From Chloroherpetonaceae bacterium (GTDB taxonomy: Bacteria; Bacteroidota; Chlorobiia; Chlorobiales; Chloroherpetonaceae), in assembly GCA_028277445.1 (NCBI GenBank), contig JANQGG010000028.1, forward strand, positions 62,001 through 126,000: a stretch of 64,000 bases of DNA, in the 5' to 3' direction. The notes under the pieces are model-generated. The model did no database searches. It worked only from the letters and a program-made list of their open reading frames with translations, and was not told where the DNA came from. Position numbers and translations under genes: made by a program. Below are positions 53,395 to 61,928 of the stretch, one piece after another. Each line of letters opens with the position of its first letter. Position 1 is the stretch's first letter.

Positions 53395-53796
53395 TTAATC
53401 GGCGCCGCTCATCACCAACTTCCCGTCTTTAATACCTTTCATGCCGATCAAACGATCAGAAAGAGCAATGAGCCTGCTGGCTTTACCTTTAACCGCTATA
53501 GTTTCCAGGCAAAAATCGTGTCTGAGATGAAAATGTTGCGTTGCTAAGATAACATCGTGATATTCATGCTGGATATCGGTAGATTTGCTCAAAATGTCAC
53601 GTTTATGATGATCGTAAGCCATTACAATAACCCCGGCCACAAGTTGATCCGATTCCCATTTTTTTTCAATCAAATGCGTTTTTACAAGATGACCAATGGC
53701 CTGAGAACGGTTTGAAAAATGTCTATCACGTACAAACTTATCTAAAGAATTAAGTACATCTTCTTCTAAAGAAACCCCAAACCGCTTAACGCTCAT
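53395..53796 (-). CDS. nikR: Nickel-responsive regulator NikR
   Basis: 133 residues from M-S-V-K-R-F-G-V-S. The longer frame upstream runs antisense through the tRNA genes and is not real. The N-terminal ribbon-helix-helix (R-F-G-V-S-L-E-E-D-V-L-N-S-L) is followed by a C-terminal ACT-like nickel domain with Q-H-F-H-L-R-H-D-F-C-L-E. That supplies the two His and the Cys of the high-affinity nickel site, and another His lies in H-E-Y-H-D. It binds operator DNA when nickel is abundant. The receptor/ECF operon directly downstream is the natural target. Confidence 0.92.
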   Translation of the reverse strand: MSVKRFGVSLEEDVLNSLDKFVRDRHFSNRSQAIGHLVKTHLIEKKWESDQLVAGVIVMAYDHHKRDILSKSTDIQHEYHDVILATQHFHLRHDFCLETIAVKGKASRLIALSDRLIGMKGIKDGKLVMSGAD

Positions 53797-53977
53797 AAAT
53801 AAAATTAAGTCAAAAATGTTATAAACGAAATAACAAATTAAAACCATGCCAATGCATTTGCCGAGGGTGTAATATCTTAAGAAAAAATCACAAAACAATA
53901 ACAAAATAAAATGATGAATCGCCGCATTTAGTTTGGATAATTGGCGACTTAAGCTTATAATAGGGGCTCTATTGTTT

Positions 53978-54050
53978 CGGGGTATGGCGCAGCTGGTAGC
54001 GCGCCTGCTTTGGGAGCAGGAGGTCCCGAGTTCGAGTCCCGGTACCCCGA
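53978..54050 (+). tRNA. tRNA-Pro (TGG)
   Basis: Acceptor CGGGGTA pairs with TACCCCG. The anticodon arm CCTGC-TTTGGGA-GCAGG gives anticodon TGG. The T-arm GTTCGAG is intact and CCA is not encoded. First of a cluster of four tRNAs. Confidence 0.95.
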
Positions 54051-54059
54051 CATAGTACT

Positions 54060-54133
<74 letters not shown>

Positions 54134-54164
54134 CAACACGCAAAGCTCTTTTAGAATTTGACAT

Positions 54165-54239
54165 GGTGATTGTAGCTCAGCAGGTTAGAGCGCCAGGTTG
54201 TGGCCCTGGAGGTCGGGGGTTCGAGTCCCCTCATTCACC
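54165..54239 (+). tRNA. tRNA-His (GTG)
   Basis: Begins with the extra 5' G characteristic of tRNA-His. Acceptor GTGATTG pairs with CATTCAC (one mismatch). Anticodon loop TTGTGGC, anticodon GTG. Confidence 0.94.
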
Positions 54240-54251
54240 CACACAAATTTT

Positions 54252-54323
54252 GGCCCCATCGACTAGTGGTTAGGTCATCACCCTTTCAAGGTGGAAGCAC
54301 GGGTTCGAATCCCGTTGGGGTCA
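54252..54323 (+). tRNA. tRNA-Glu (TTC)
   Basis: Acceptor GGCCCCA pairs with TGGGGTC. Anticodon loop CTTTCAA, anticodon TTC. T-loop TTCGAAT. Last tRNA of the cluster, followed by a terminator. Confidence 0.95.
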
Positions 54324-54333
54324 CATCAAAAAA

Positions 54334-54366
54334 GCTCTGGTTAAACTGCTTAATCAGGGCTTTTTT
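54334..54366 (+). terminator. Intrinsic terminator after the tRNA cluster
   Basis: An AGCTCTGGTTAA / TTAATCAGGGCT stem with a short loop and six T, directly before the pheT start codon at 54386. Confidence 0.8.
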
Positions 54367-54385
54367 AACTTAAACCCGCTTCAGA

Positions 54386-56812
54386 ATGAAAATTTCATTA
54401 AACTGGTTGAAAAACTTTGCCCCTTCTTTATCCGAATCTTCTCAAGACATTGCCAACAAATTAACCTCATTAGGTTTGGAAGTTGAAGCTTTAGAGGAAA
54501 AAGACGCTAATTTTTCCAACGTGGTTGTAGGAAAAGTTCTGGATACCAAGCCTCATCCAAATGCCGACCGCTTAACCGTCTGCAAAGTTAGTATTGGTGA
54601 AGATGAACCTTTACAAATTGTTTGCGGTGCGCCAAATGTTGCGCCAAACCAACTGGTGGCTGTGGCTAAAGTTGGCGCAATATTGCAACCCGGAAGTGAA
54701 AAAGCCTTCAAAATTAAAAAATCAAAAATTCGCGGCGAGCTTTCACAAGGGATGATATGCGCTGAAGATGAATTGGGCTTATCGGATAACCATGAGGGCA
54801 TTATGGTTCTTGATGAATCGCACATGATTGGCTCGCCTTTTGAAAATTATATTACGAAAGATACGGTGTTTGAAATCGGCATCACCCCAAACCGCCCTGA
54901 TGCACTTTCGCATCATGGCGTCGCAAGGGATTTGATTGGTTACAGGAACGTGGCACGTTTGGACGAAGCCGATATTGAGTTCAAACCTGCTGGAAATGCC
55001 ATTACAGTTGAAGATAAAGCCGGATGCCCGATTTATACCGGGGTTATTATTCGCGGCGCAACCATTAAGGAATCGCCCTCTTGGCTTAAAGCGCACCTTC
55101 AATCCATAGATATCCGCCCGATCAATAATGTGGTGGATATCACCAATTACATCCTTCATGCTTTAGGACATCCGCTTCATGCGTTTGATCTTAAACAATT
55201 AGCTGAAGAAAAGATTAGTGTTAAAAGCGATCTGAACACGCCATTTACTACCCTTGATGATAAATCCCGGCAAATCCTGCCAGGCATGGTTATGATCTGT
55301 GATGCCGAAAAACCGGTTGCGGTTGGCGGCGTAATGGGCGGGCAAAATTCGGAAATTTCCGAACAAACCACCGATATTCTTTTGGAAGCGGCGTACTTTA
55401 AACCCAATCGAATTCGCAAAACCTCAAAAACTCTGGGCATTTCAACCGACTCTTCTTACCGATTTGAGCGGGGCGTTGATTATGGCAACATCCATCATGC
55501 ATCGAAAGCCGCTGTAAAGCTTATCCTTGAATTGGCCGGCGGCAAAGTTGAAGACGCGTTTGAATGCCTATCCGAACTCCCTGAAAAAAAGCCAGTTCAG
55601 TTTCGTCCCGATCGCGTCAATCAGATTCTTGGCGCTTCAATTGCGCCCAGCCTGATGATTGAAATTCTGGAAAACCTTGGATTCAAGGTTTTGACCAAAG
55701 ACTTGCCTGCCTATGACATCGAAATCCCAAGTTTCAGACCGGATGTCGAGCAAGAAATCGACCTTATAGAAGAAATTGCGCGTATTTATGGTTACGATAA
55801 TATCGTGGCTTCGGAAAACTTAATTGCCACCTATCCCGATCATCGCGATAAAAAAGAATACTTTAGCGATTATGTCCGACAATTAATGATCGGATTAAAT
55901 TTCAAGGAAGTATTAACCAACCCCATGTTGCAAACCAAAGACGCCGAAGAGTTTAGCAATCATCTCGTTAAAACGCTTAATCCGATCAGTGAGGATATGG
56001 AATCGCTGAGGCCTAGTCTGGTTCCGTCGTTTTTGAAAATCATCTCGCGAAATTGCCATTTTGGAACAACCAATCAACAGATATTTGAGGTTGGCCATAC
56101 CTTTGAGCAAATCACAAACCAAAACTATTCCACGGAAAACGAATTTGTGGAAGGATATATCGAAAAAAACGTGCTTTGTTTTGCACTCACCGGTCAGAAA
56201 GAACCGCAGGGATGGAATCAACACTCTGCAGCGATTGATTTTTTTGATTTGAAAGGTGTTGCAGAGCTTTTACTTCGAAAGCTAAAACTTCTTGAAAAAT
56301 CAAAGTTTATGTTGTATAATCGTTCCTGTCTCCTTTTGGAGATTGAAAAGGATACGAAAGGAAAAACAACTGACGTTGTTGTAGCAGGTAAGCTTGAAGA
56401 AGTTTCCACAAGTGTTCTGAAACGATTTGATATTTCACAGCCCGTATTTGTTGCAGAGTTTGATGTGAATGCCCTAAAGGTTTTGTCGGGATTTGATGTG
56501 GATTATGAACCACCTGCCAAGTATCCTGTTGTTCAAAAAGATTTAGCATTTCTTATATCTAAAGACATACGCTCGCAAGATATCATTCAAACGATTAAAT
56601 CTTGCAGTAACTTAATTAAAGCGGTCAATGTCTTTGATGTTTATGAAGGAAGCGCTAAAGACTCAACATTTACTAACAAGCGGAGCATTGCTTTTTCTTT
56701 GACGATTGTATGCCAAACCCATACATTAACCGATAACGAAATTCATGCTCTTCTCAATAGAATTATTGACAAGGTAAGTCAAAAGCATGGTGCGGCCCTG
56801 AGAGATGCTTAA
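54386..56812 (+). CDS. pheT: Phenylalanine-tRNA ligase beta subunit
   Basis: 808 residues with the full bacterial layout. An EMAP-like tRNA-binding domain (about 40-150; V-V-G-K-V-L-D-T-K-P-H-P-N-A-D-R-L) is followed by B3/B4 editing domain (about 210-390; G-G-V-M-G-G-Q-N-S-E-I), B5 (about 405-480), the catalytic-like core, and a C-terminal anticodon-binding FDX-ACB domain (about 715-808; K-Y-P-V-V-Q-K-D-L-A-F). It forms the alpha2beta2 enzyme with PheS, which is not in this window. Confidence 0.97.
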   Translation: MKISLNWLKNFAPSLSESSQDIANKLTSLGLEVEALEEKDANFSNVVVGKVLDTKPHPNADRLTVCKVSIGEDEPLQIVCGAPNVAPNQLVAVAKVGAILQPGSEKAFKIKKSKIRGELSQGMICAEDELGLSDNHEGIMVLDESHMIGSPFENYITKDTVFEIGITPNRPDALSHHGVARDLIGYRNVARLDEADIEFKPAGNAITVEDKAGCPIYTGVIIRGATIKESPSWLKAHLQSIDIRPINNVVDITNYILHALGHPLHAFDLKQLAEEKISVKSDLNTPFTTLDDKSRQILPGMVMICDAEKPVAVGGVMGGQNSEISEQTTDILLEAAYFKPNRIRKTSKTLGISTDSSYRFERGVDYGNIHHASKAAVKLILELAGGKVEDAFECLSELPEKKPVQFRPDRVNQILGASIAPSLMIEILENLGFKVLTKDLPAYDIEIPSFRPDVEQEIDLIEEIARIYGYDNIVASENLIATYPDHRDKKEYFSDYVRQLMIGLNFKEVLTNPMLQTKDAEEFSNHLVKTLNPISEDMESLRPSLVPSFLKIISRNCHFGTTNQQIFEVGHTFEQITNQNYSTENEFVEGYIEKNVLCFALTGQKEPQGWNQHSAAIDFFDLKGVAELLLRKLKLLEKSKFMLYNRSCLLLEIEKDTKGKTTDVVVAGKLEEVSTSVLKRFDISQPVFVAEFDVNALKVLSGFDVDYEPPAKYPVVQKDLAFLISKDIRSQDIIQTIKSCSNLIKAVNVFDVYEGSAKDSTFTNKRSIAFSLTIVCQTHTLTDNEIHALLNRIIDKVSQKHGAALRDA

Positions 56813-56924
56813 CATCAACCATTTAGATGTTACTTATTGTTTGGTAATTTTGGACATATCATGAATTCATTTGTATCGCATTGATTTTCTGAGAAGTGCT
56901 ACTTTCATTAATTTTTTGAAATAC

Positions 56925-57251
56925 ATGATGGTAAGCAACGAAGACTATAAAGATTACATCATTGAACTCACCCAAAATATCCAACATCTGAAAAATGAAG
57001 TTCATCTTCTTAGGAACGAAAAGAAAATTGTGCAACGGCATTTAAACAGCTTAATTCAGGACGTTCATACGTTAGATTTGGAGCTAAACCATTCTATGAC
57101 CATGAGTAATGAGATCCGTCAAAATCTTAACGATGCTGCAGGAACGAATGAGTTCCCAAACTTCGTGATGACTCATTCAGAGAAGTTGTTAATTAAGGAA
57201 AAGCTCCGACAAATGATTGAAAAAATCGAGTTTGAACTACAGCGGTTTTAA
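56925..57251 (+). CDS. Small coiled-coil protein
   Basis: 108 residues from two adjacent ATGs (56925 and 56928). A TTG-initiated longer form is less likely. The sequence is heptad-rich throughout (I-I-E-L-T-Q-N-I-Q-H-L-K-N-E-V-H-L-L, then L-I-Q-D-V-H-T-L-D-L-E-L) and predicts a long coiled coil. It is 32 bases upstream of zapA, so a role with cell-division factors is plausible, but I do not recognise a family. Confidence 0.6.
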   Translation: MMVSNEDYKDYIIELTQNIQHLKNEVHLLRNEKKIVQRHLNSLIQDVHTLDLELNHSMTMSNEIRQNLNDAAGTNEFPNFVMTHSEKLLIKEKLRQMIEKIEFELQRF

Positions 57252-57283
57252 CGATAATTTTAGATCACAATTGATCTCTGTTT

Positions 57284-57559
57284 ATGGAATTACTTAAAGT
57301 CAGGATTTTTGGTGAAGAATACCCTTTGCGCGTTGAAGATAAACACACAACGCTGGAAGCTGCAACAACAGTAGAAACCCTGATGAAATCGTACAGGGTT
57401 AAAGCCCCTGACCTTAGTCTACAACAATGTGCCGTTTTATCAGCTATCTATTTGGCTGAAAAAAACAAACTTGTTGAATCTCGATTAAACGAACTGATCA
57501 CAGAAATCAAACGATTAAATAGCATTACAAAGCCTGAAACGTTTGATAATGCCGAATAG
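57284..57559 (+). CDS. zapA: Cell division protein ZapA
   Basis: 91 residues, ZapA family. The N-terminal beta part begins L-L-K-V-R-I-F-G-E-E-Y-P-L-R and leads into a long helix with L-Q-Q-C-A-V-L-S-A-I-Y-L-A near 50. ZapA bundles FtsZ filaments at the division site. It precedes the 6S RNA region, a neighbourhood found in many bacteria. Confidence 0.85.
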   Translation: MELLKVRIFGEEYPLRVEDKHTTLEAATTVETLMKSYRVKAPDLSLQQCAVLSAIYLAEKNKLVESRLNELITEIKRLNSITKPETFDNAE

Positions 57560-57596
57560 AGAATCTGCTCTTTAAATTGATTTGTCCATTAAAGTT

Positions 57597-57815
57597 ATCC
57601 GCACCAGTATTTCCAAGGTCAGGTTTCTTACGCAGAAGAACCTATTTAAGAAACAGGGAGCTCATCTCTCTTTGTGAATTGCAGGCCTCAAGCCTTTGTG
57701 CTCGAGAATTCGTTCTCACAGTGGAAGCAAAACACACGGAGGAAGCGCCCACTGTGTTTAGGCTTCGTTCTTCTTGCCTATCACTGCCTTGGATTTTCAG
57801 TGCGGATTTTTTTTA
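57597..57815 (+). ncRNA. ssrS: 6S RNA
   Basis: A rod-like RNA of about 210 nt. ATCCGCAC (57597-57604) pairs with GTGCGGAT (57800-57807); CCAAGG (57613-57618) with CCTTGG (57787-57792); AGAAGAAC (57634-57641) with GTTCTTCT (57767-57774). The middle, including CACAGTGG (57717-57724) with CCACTGTG (57749-57756), carries the apical stem. A run of eight T follows. Size, rod shape and the place after zapA match 6S RNA, which mimics an open promoter and holds RNA polymerase. Confidence 0.75.
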
Positions 57816-57949
57816 TCCCACCCATTGACTTACCACGCTTAGCTTGAATTACTATAACTGATTTCTTAAACATTTAATCTGTATTACAACACTGATAAGC
57901 CGCTTCTCGAATGGTTTATTCAGTTTTACATAACAGGAGGTTAATTTAT

Positions 57950-59524
57950 ATGGACATCATGATTAATTTTACTTTGCTCATTGTTGCTAGCGTTCTATTT
58001 TTCATTGTTGGTTTTTTTATCGGACGGATATTATTAGAGCGCATCGGCACTACGAAAATTTTGGAAGCCGAAGAACGCGCCGTTCAAATTATTCAGGAAG
58101 CCCAACGTGAAGCCCAGGAATTGCGGGATATGAAGGTCGCTGAAGCCAACGACGAGTGGAAACGCAAAAAGCGCGAATTTGACCAGGAAGTCTCCATTAA
58201 AAACAACAAATTTTCTCAAACGCAAAAACAAATTCGCACCAAAGAAGAGACGCTTAACCGTAGAGGCGATCAACTCCAAAAACGTGAGCGGGCGCTGGAT
58301 GATCAAAACAAGGAACTCGCCCAAAAAATGCAGTACATTGAAGATCGCGGCAATGAATTGGAGCAACTGCTGAGCGAACAAAATCAGCGTTTGATTAGCA
58401 TTAGCGGATTGAATGCCGAAGAGGCCAAAGCTATGCTGATTGATAATATGATCTCAAAGGCCAAAGAGGAATCGGCTGAACAAATCAAAGCGATTTACGA
58501 AGAAACTGAAAAAACCGCTCAGAAAACCGCTCAGAAAATCATCCTGCAGTCCATTCAACGCGTTTCGATTGATCAAACCAGTGAAAATGCTATTTCAGTG
58601 GTTCATCTTCAAAATGATGAATTGAAAGGCCGCATTATTGGCCGAGAGGGACGAAACATTAAAGCGTTTGAAAACACAACCGGCGTGGATATTATTGTGG
58701 ATGATACCCCCGAAGTTGTGATCCTTTCATGCTTCGACCCAGTTCGCCGCGAGCTGGCCAAATTAACTTTGCAAAAACTCCTGGTTGATGGCATCATCCA
58801 CCCGGCAGCCATTGAAAAGGCATTTGAAGAATCCGAAAAGGAATTGGAAGAAATTATCATTAGCACGGGTGAAGATATCATTACCTCGCTTGAAATACCG
58901 AACATTCATCCGGATCTGATGCGTCTGATCGGTAAGATGAAATACCGCACCACTTATGGCCAAAACTTATTGCAACACTCCAAAGAAGTAGCCATGATTG
59001 CCGGATTGATGGCCGCCGAGCTAAAACTGGATACCAAACTGGCCAAACGTGCTGGCTTGCTGCACACCATCGGTCTAATGCTGGATCAACCCGATCAACC
59101 ATATGCGATTGCCGGCATGGAGTTTTTGAAAAAGTACCGTGAAAACAATATTGTGCTTAATGCTGTCGGGGCGCATAATGGCGATGTACCCAAAGAGCAT
59201 CCGATTGCTGAACTGGTTGAAGCGGCAAATGTGATTTCGAGTTCGCGGCCTGGCGCCCGGGGTGCTATTACACCGGAAGGTTATATCCGCCGTTTGGAAA
59301 GCCTGGAAGAAATTGCCAAAACCTTCCCGGGTGTTCAGAAAACTTATGCATTGCAAGCGGGCCGGGAAATTCGTGTGATTGTTGAAGGCACCAAAGTGAG
59401 TGATGCCGAAGCCGAAGTTCTTGCTCACGATATTGCCGATAAAATCCAAAACACCGTTGAATACCCTGGGCAGATCAAGATTTCCGTTGTTCGGGAGCGC
59501 CGAAACGTCGCCTACGCGAAGTAA
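57950..59524 (+). CDS. rny: Ribonuclease Y with degenerate HD domain
   Basis: 524 residues from the ATG at 57950, which has AGGAGG nine bases before it. An N-terminal membrane helix (about 5-27) is followed by a long coiled coil (about 35-190), a KH domain (G-R-I-I-G-R-E-G-R-N-I-K near 225) and an HD-type domain (about 335-430). The usual metal ligands are largely missing. His343 remains, but H-D is H372-T373, the following P-H is P384-Y385, A-H-H is A408-H409-N410, and the downstream Asp is Asn427. RNase Y normally starts mRNA decay at the membrane. This copy may lack nuclease activity. Confidence 0.93.
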   Translation: MDIMINFTLLIVASVLFFIVGFFIGRILLERIGTTKILEAEERAVQIIQEAQREAQELRDMKVAEANDEWKRKKREFDQEVSIKNNKFSQTQKQIRTKEETLNRRGDQLQKRERALDDQNKELAQKMQYIEDRGNELEQLLSEQNQRLISISGLNAEEAKAMLIDNMISKAKEESAEQIKAIYEETEKTAQKTAQKIILQSIQRVSIDQTSENAISVVHLQNDELKGRIIGREGRNIKAFENTTGVDIIVDDTPEVVILSCFDPVRRELAKLTLQKLLVDGIIHPAAIEKAFEESEKELEEIIISTGEDIITSLEIPNIHPDLMRLIGKMKYRTTYGQNLLQHSKEVAMIAGLMAAELKLDTKLAKRAGLLHTIGLMLDQPDQPYAIAGMEFLKKYRENNIVLNAVGAHNGDVPKEHPIAELVEAANVISSSRPGARGAITPEGYIRRLESLEEIAKTFPGVQKTYALQAGREIRVIVEGTKVSDAEAEVLAHDIADKIQNTVEYPGQIKISVVRERRNVAYAK

Positions 59525-59566
59525 ATTATAAAGCCGCCTTAGATGCGTTCAGGGCGGCTTTTTATT
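59445..59566. repeat. rny 3'-end repeat, copy 1
   Basis: The last 80 bases of rny plus its terminator. A diverged copy occurs at 59955-60073, offset about 510 bp. They share long identical blocks such as CTGGGCAGATCAAGATTTCC and the same GCCGCCTTAGATG terminator arm. Confidence 0.85.
59531..59566 (+). terminator. Intrinsic terminator of rny
   Basis: AAGCCGCCT (59531-59539) pairs with AGGGCGGCTT (59551-59560), followed by five T. Confidence 0.85.
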
Positions 59567-59590
59567 GTTTTATAGTTTAAACTTGTGAGT

Positions 59591-59878
59591 TTAAATACGT
59601 CTTTTATTTAGTTCAGCTTTTAATTGCTCAGTTGTATAAACATTCCCTTTTTCAACATCTGTTAGCCCTCGGTAAACTGACTCAATGAATGATTTTTGGT
59701 AAATAAGCTCGTCGTAATCTTCTGGTGAAAGTACTACACCAGCTGGTTTTCCATTTTGTGTAATCACCATCGGTCGCCGGTTTGTTTTAAGGCTGTTTAA
59801 ATATTTGGAAATTTGTAGTTTAAACTCCGCAACAGGAACAATATCATTTGAAATATTTATTTGCATCATTGTAATCAC
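59591..59878 (-). CDS. Phd/YefM-family antitoxin without adjacent toxin
   Basis: 95 residues (a Met nine bases inside is an alternative start). The Phd/YefM N-terminal DNA-binding fold is recognisable (I-V-P-V-A-E-F-K-L-Q-I-S-K-Y-L near residue 12, then P-M-V-I-T-Q-N-G-K-P-A-G-V-V-L). The C-terminal tail that would bind a RelE/YoeB/Doc toxin is short and basic. No toxin frame follows; instead the rny terminator region does. An orphan antitoxin carried between the two rny-tail repeats. Confidence 0.8.
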   Translation of the reverse strand: MITMMQINISNDIVPVAEFKLQISKYLNSLKTNRRPMVITQNGKPAGVVLSPEDYDELIYQKSFIESVYRGLTDVEKGNVYTTEQLKAELNKRRI

Positions 59879-59954
59879 CTATATTTTGATCTTTTTTTCA
59901 ACCTTAATATAGGTCTATATTAATTCGTTTCAAATCATTGTTTTTTTGATCTTT

Positions 59955-60073
59955 TCCAAAGCACCGTTGAATATCCTGGGCAGATCAAGATTTCCGTTGT
60001 TCGGGAACGCCGAAGCATGGTTTGTGCTGAAGTAATTAAAAAAGCCGCCTTAGATGTCTAGGGCGGCTTTTTA
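59955..60073. repeat. rny 3'-end repeat, copy 2
   Basis: A diverged copy of the rny tail: it still reads V-E-Y-P-G-Q-I-K-I-S-V-V-R-E-R-R in frame, then departs and keeps the terminator hairpin (60041-60073). With copy 1 it brackets the orphan antitoxin. Confidence 0.85.
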
Positions 60074-60099
60074 TATGTTGTTCAATGGGGTTTATTGAC

Positions 60100-60511
60100 T
60101 CAATTCTTTTTTCCTTTGTATGGAAGTATGATCTGTTCAATCATTTCTTCTACCTGTTGAAATTCGGGATCCTTATGTACAAGTACCGCTGAATGTTTTT
60201 TTGCTAAACCAGCAATCTGCAAAGGACATAGCATACAATGCCTTCAATTCTCCAATGGTGAGAACATCATGATAACTGATTGAATGTTGAATGATGGGTA
60301 AATCGTTTAGCAATTCAAGCCGGTCTTTTGCTATTGTTTTATTTTGTTCCTGGCATGTGATGTAAAAAATTTCAATACAACTAATGACTGATATAAGCAA
60401 CTCATGCTTCTTATCTAGTGCCTCAATTAATAGGTTATCGATCTTTTCAGAGCCTTTTTCATTTTCGATATAGGCAAGCAATGCCGATGAATCGAGAACA
60501 TATTTTGTCAT
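60100..60511 (-). pseudogene. vapC: VapC-type PIN-domain toxin, frameshifted
   Basis: The PIN fold starts normally (Y-V-L-D-S-S-A-L-L-A-Y near residue 4; E-I-F-Y near 47; S-F-A-D-C-W near 96), then goes out of frame and stops at 60173. The next frame continues with G-L-A-K-K-H-S-A-V-L-V-H-K-D-P-E-F to a stop at 60100-60102, a normal VapC ending. The break fits loss of one copy of an 8-base direct repeat (ATTGCTGG) in the S-F-A-D-C-W-I-A-G region. The toxin is probably inactive. It overlaps its antitoxin gene by four bases. Confidence 0.75.
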
Positions 60512-60735
60512 TGAAGCTTATCCATTTGGCGTTTTTGCAGTAAGGATTCCAACAAATGGCCAGTTCCTGATCCTCTTAGTTTTTTCATAGCCTCCAGTGC
60601 TTTTTGTCGTTTTACCAATTCATATGCAGCTTTGTCATCTTCAATGATGACCGTTAACCTTGTTTCTGAGGGTATCTTCGCAGTATGAGCTAAGGCTTCA
60701 AATTCAGAAAGCGTAATATTTGATAACGTGGTCAT
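60508..60735 (-). CDS. vapB: VapB-type antitoxin
   Basis: 75 residues. A short N-terminal DNA-binding part (T-L-S-E-F-E-A-L-A and R-L-T-V-I-I-E-D) is followed by a basic helical tail (K-R-Q-K-A-L-E-A-M-K-K-L) that would cover the PIN toxin. It is placed directly upstream of vapC with a four-base overlap. Since the toxin is frameshifted, only DNA-binding may remain. Confidence 0.65.
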   Translation of the reverse strand: MTTLSNITLSEFEALAHTAKIPSETRLTVIIEDDKAAYELVKRQKALEAMKKLRGSGTGHLLESLLQKRQMDKLQ

Positions 60736-61008
60736 TTTACTTCAATTTAAATTTTATAATTTTCTTCTCAATAATTAACTATCATTGAAGTTGATACAGA
60801 TATTAATGTTTTAAATATAGCCCACCATCAGTTCGTTTCAAATGATAGTTTAGTGATGATCTAACTCATGAACTCTTAAACTTAACATTTACACCTTTGC
60901 CATAAGAGCGCTCAACAACCGGATTGGTTTTGATGGGTTGTTTCTAGTTGCATTTCAAGCTGATCGCATATTGAATTTCAATTTGAAACCAAAAAACAAT
61001 ACGAAACA

Positions 61009-61614
61009 TTAAATCACCCCTTTGGTTGAAGGCATTTGCCCGGAAGTTATTTTTACTGCCAGCCTTAACGAAACCGCCAGCGCTTTAAACAATGCTTCCA
61101 CTTTATGATGCGTATTTTTCCCGTAACAGATCTCCAAATGGATATTGGCTTTCAAGTGTTCGGCAAGGGAAATGAAAAAGTGCTCCACCATTTCCATGGA
61201 AAACCCATTGATTTCCGGTCGGCCAAAACTGGCATTGTAAATCAGTACGCTCCGGCCTGATAAGTCTATTGCGCCGCGCGCCAACGTTTCATCCATCGGG
61301 ATCAACGCCCAGCCGTAACGTTCAATGCCTTTTTTATCACCCAAAGCTTTTAAAATGGCCTGGCCAATAACTATGGCTACATCTTCCACCGAATGGTGGT
61401 CGTCGATGGGCAAATCACCCTTGCAGGAAATACTCATATCGATGCGCGAGTGCTTGCTGAGGCTTTCGAGCATGTGATCAAAAAAGGGCAAACCGGTGTG
61501 AATATCGTAATTACCCTGGCCATCCAGGTTTAGTTCAACCGTAATGTCTGTTTCTTTGGTTTTTCGCGAGACTTTGGCGATACGAGCCTCAATAGAGCTA
61601 ATGGATTCAGCCAT
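61009..61614 (-). CDS. hisB: Imidazoleglycerol-phosphate dehydratase
   Basis: 201 residues, monofunctional HisB. The two metal-binding motifs are D-D-H-H-S-V-E-D near residue 70 and K-N-T-H-H-K-V-E-A near 165. Catalyses the sixth step of histidine synthesis. No other histidine genes adjoin it. The DUF2905 gene is eight bases upstream in the same direction. Confidence 0.96.
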   Translation of the reverse strand: MAESISSIEARIAKVSRKTKETDITVELNLDGQGNYDIHTGLPFFDHMLESLSKHSRIDMSISCKGDLPIDDHHSVEDVAIVIGQAILKALGDKKGIERYGWALIPMDETLARGAIDLSGRSVLIYNASFGRPEINGFSMEMVEHFFISLAEHLKANIHLEICYGKNTHHKVEALFKALAVSLRLAVKITSGQMPSTKGVI

Positions 61615-61622
61615 GTTTTTTG

Positions 61623-61853
61623 TTACCCCTTTCTGAAAAAAAATAAAATGGCGCTCAGAATTAATGAAATCAATATGGATGTTCCCAACGGGAAATAAAA
61701 AGTAAAGTTTTCTTTTTCAATTTTAAAATCCAGCGGCGTTTTGCCCAACCAGGAAAAGATGTTCGGATCGGCGCGCTGAAGCGCCCATAACAGCGCACCA
61801 ACTACAATAAAAACAACACCTAAAGCGATGAGCATTTTGGAAAAAGTTTCCAT
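61623..61853 (-). CDS. DUF2905 small membrane protein
   Basis: 76 residues with two membrane helices (about 8-26 and 50-72), the usual DUF2905 pattern ([13 protein letters not shown] near 7; L-G-K-T-P-L-D near 36; Y-F-P-L-G-T-S-I near 53). Inner-membrane protein, function unknown. Confidence 0.83.
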   Translation of the reverse strand: METFSKMLIALGVVFIVVGALLWALQRADPNIFSWLGKTPLDFKIEKENFTFYFPLGTSILISLILSAILFFFRKG

Positions 61854-61928
61854 AATGAAAGACTGAATATTGATATAAATATCATTAATGTGTACATTAT
61901 GGGCTTAAATTAAAACACTACTCTTGAA

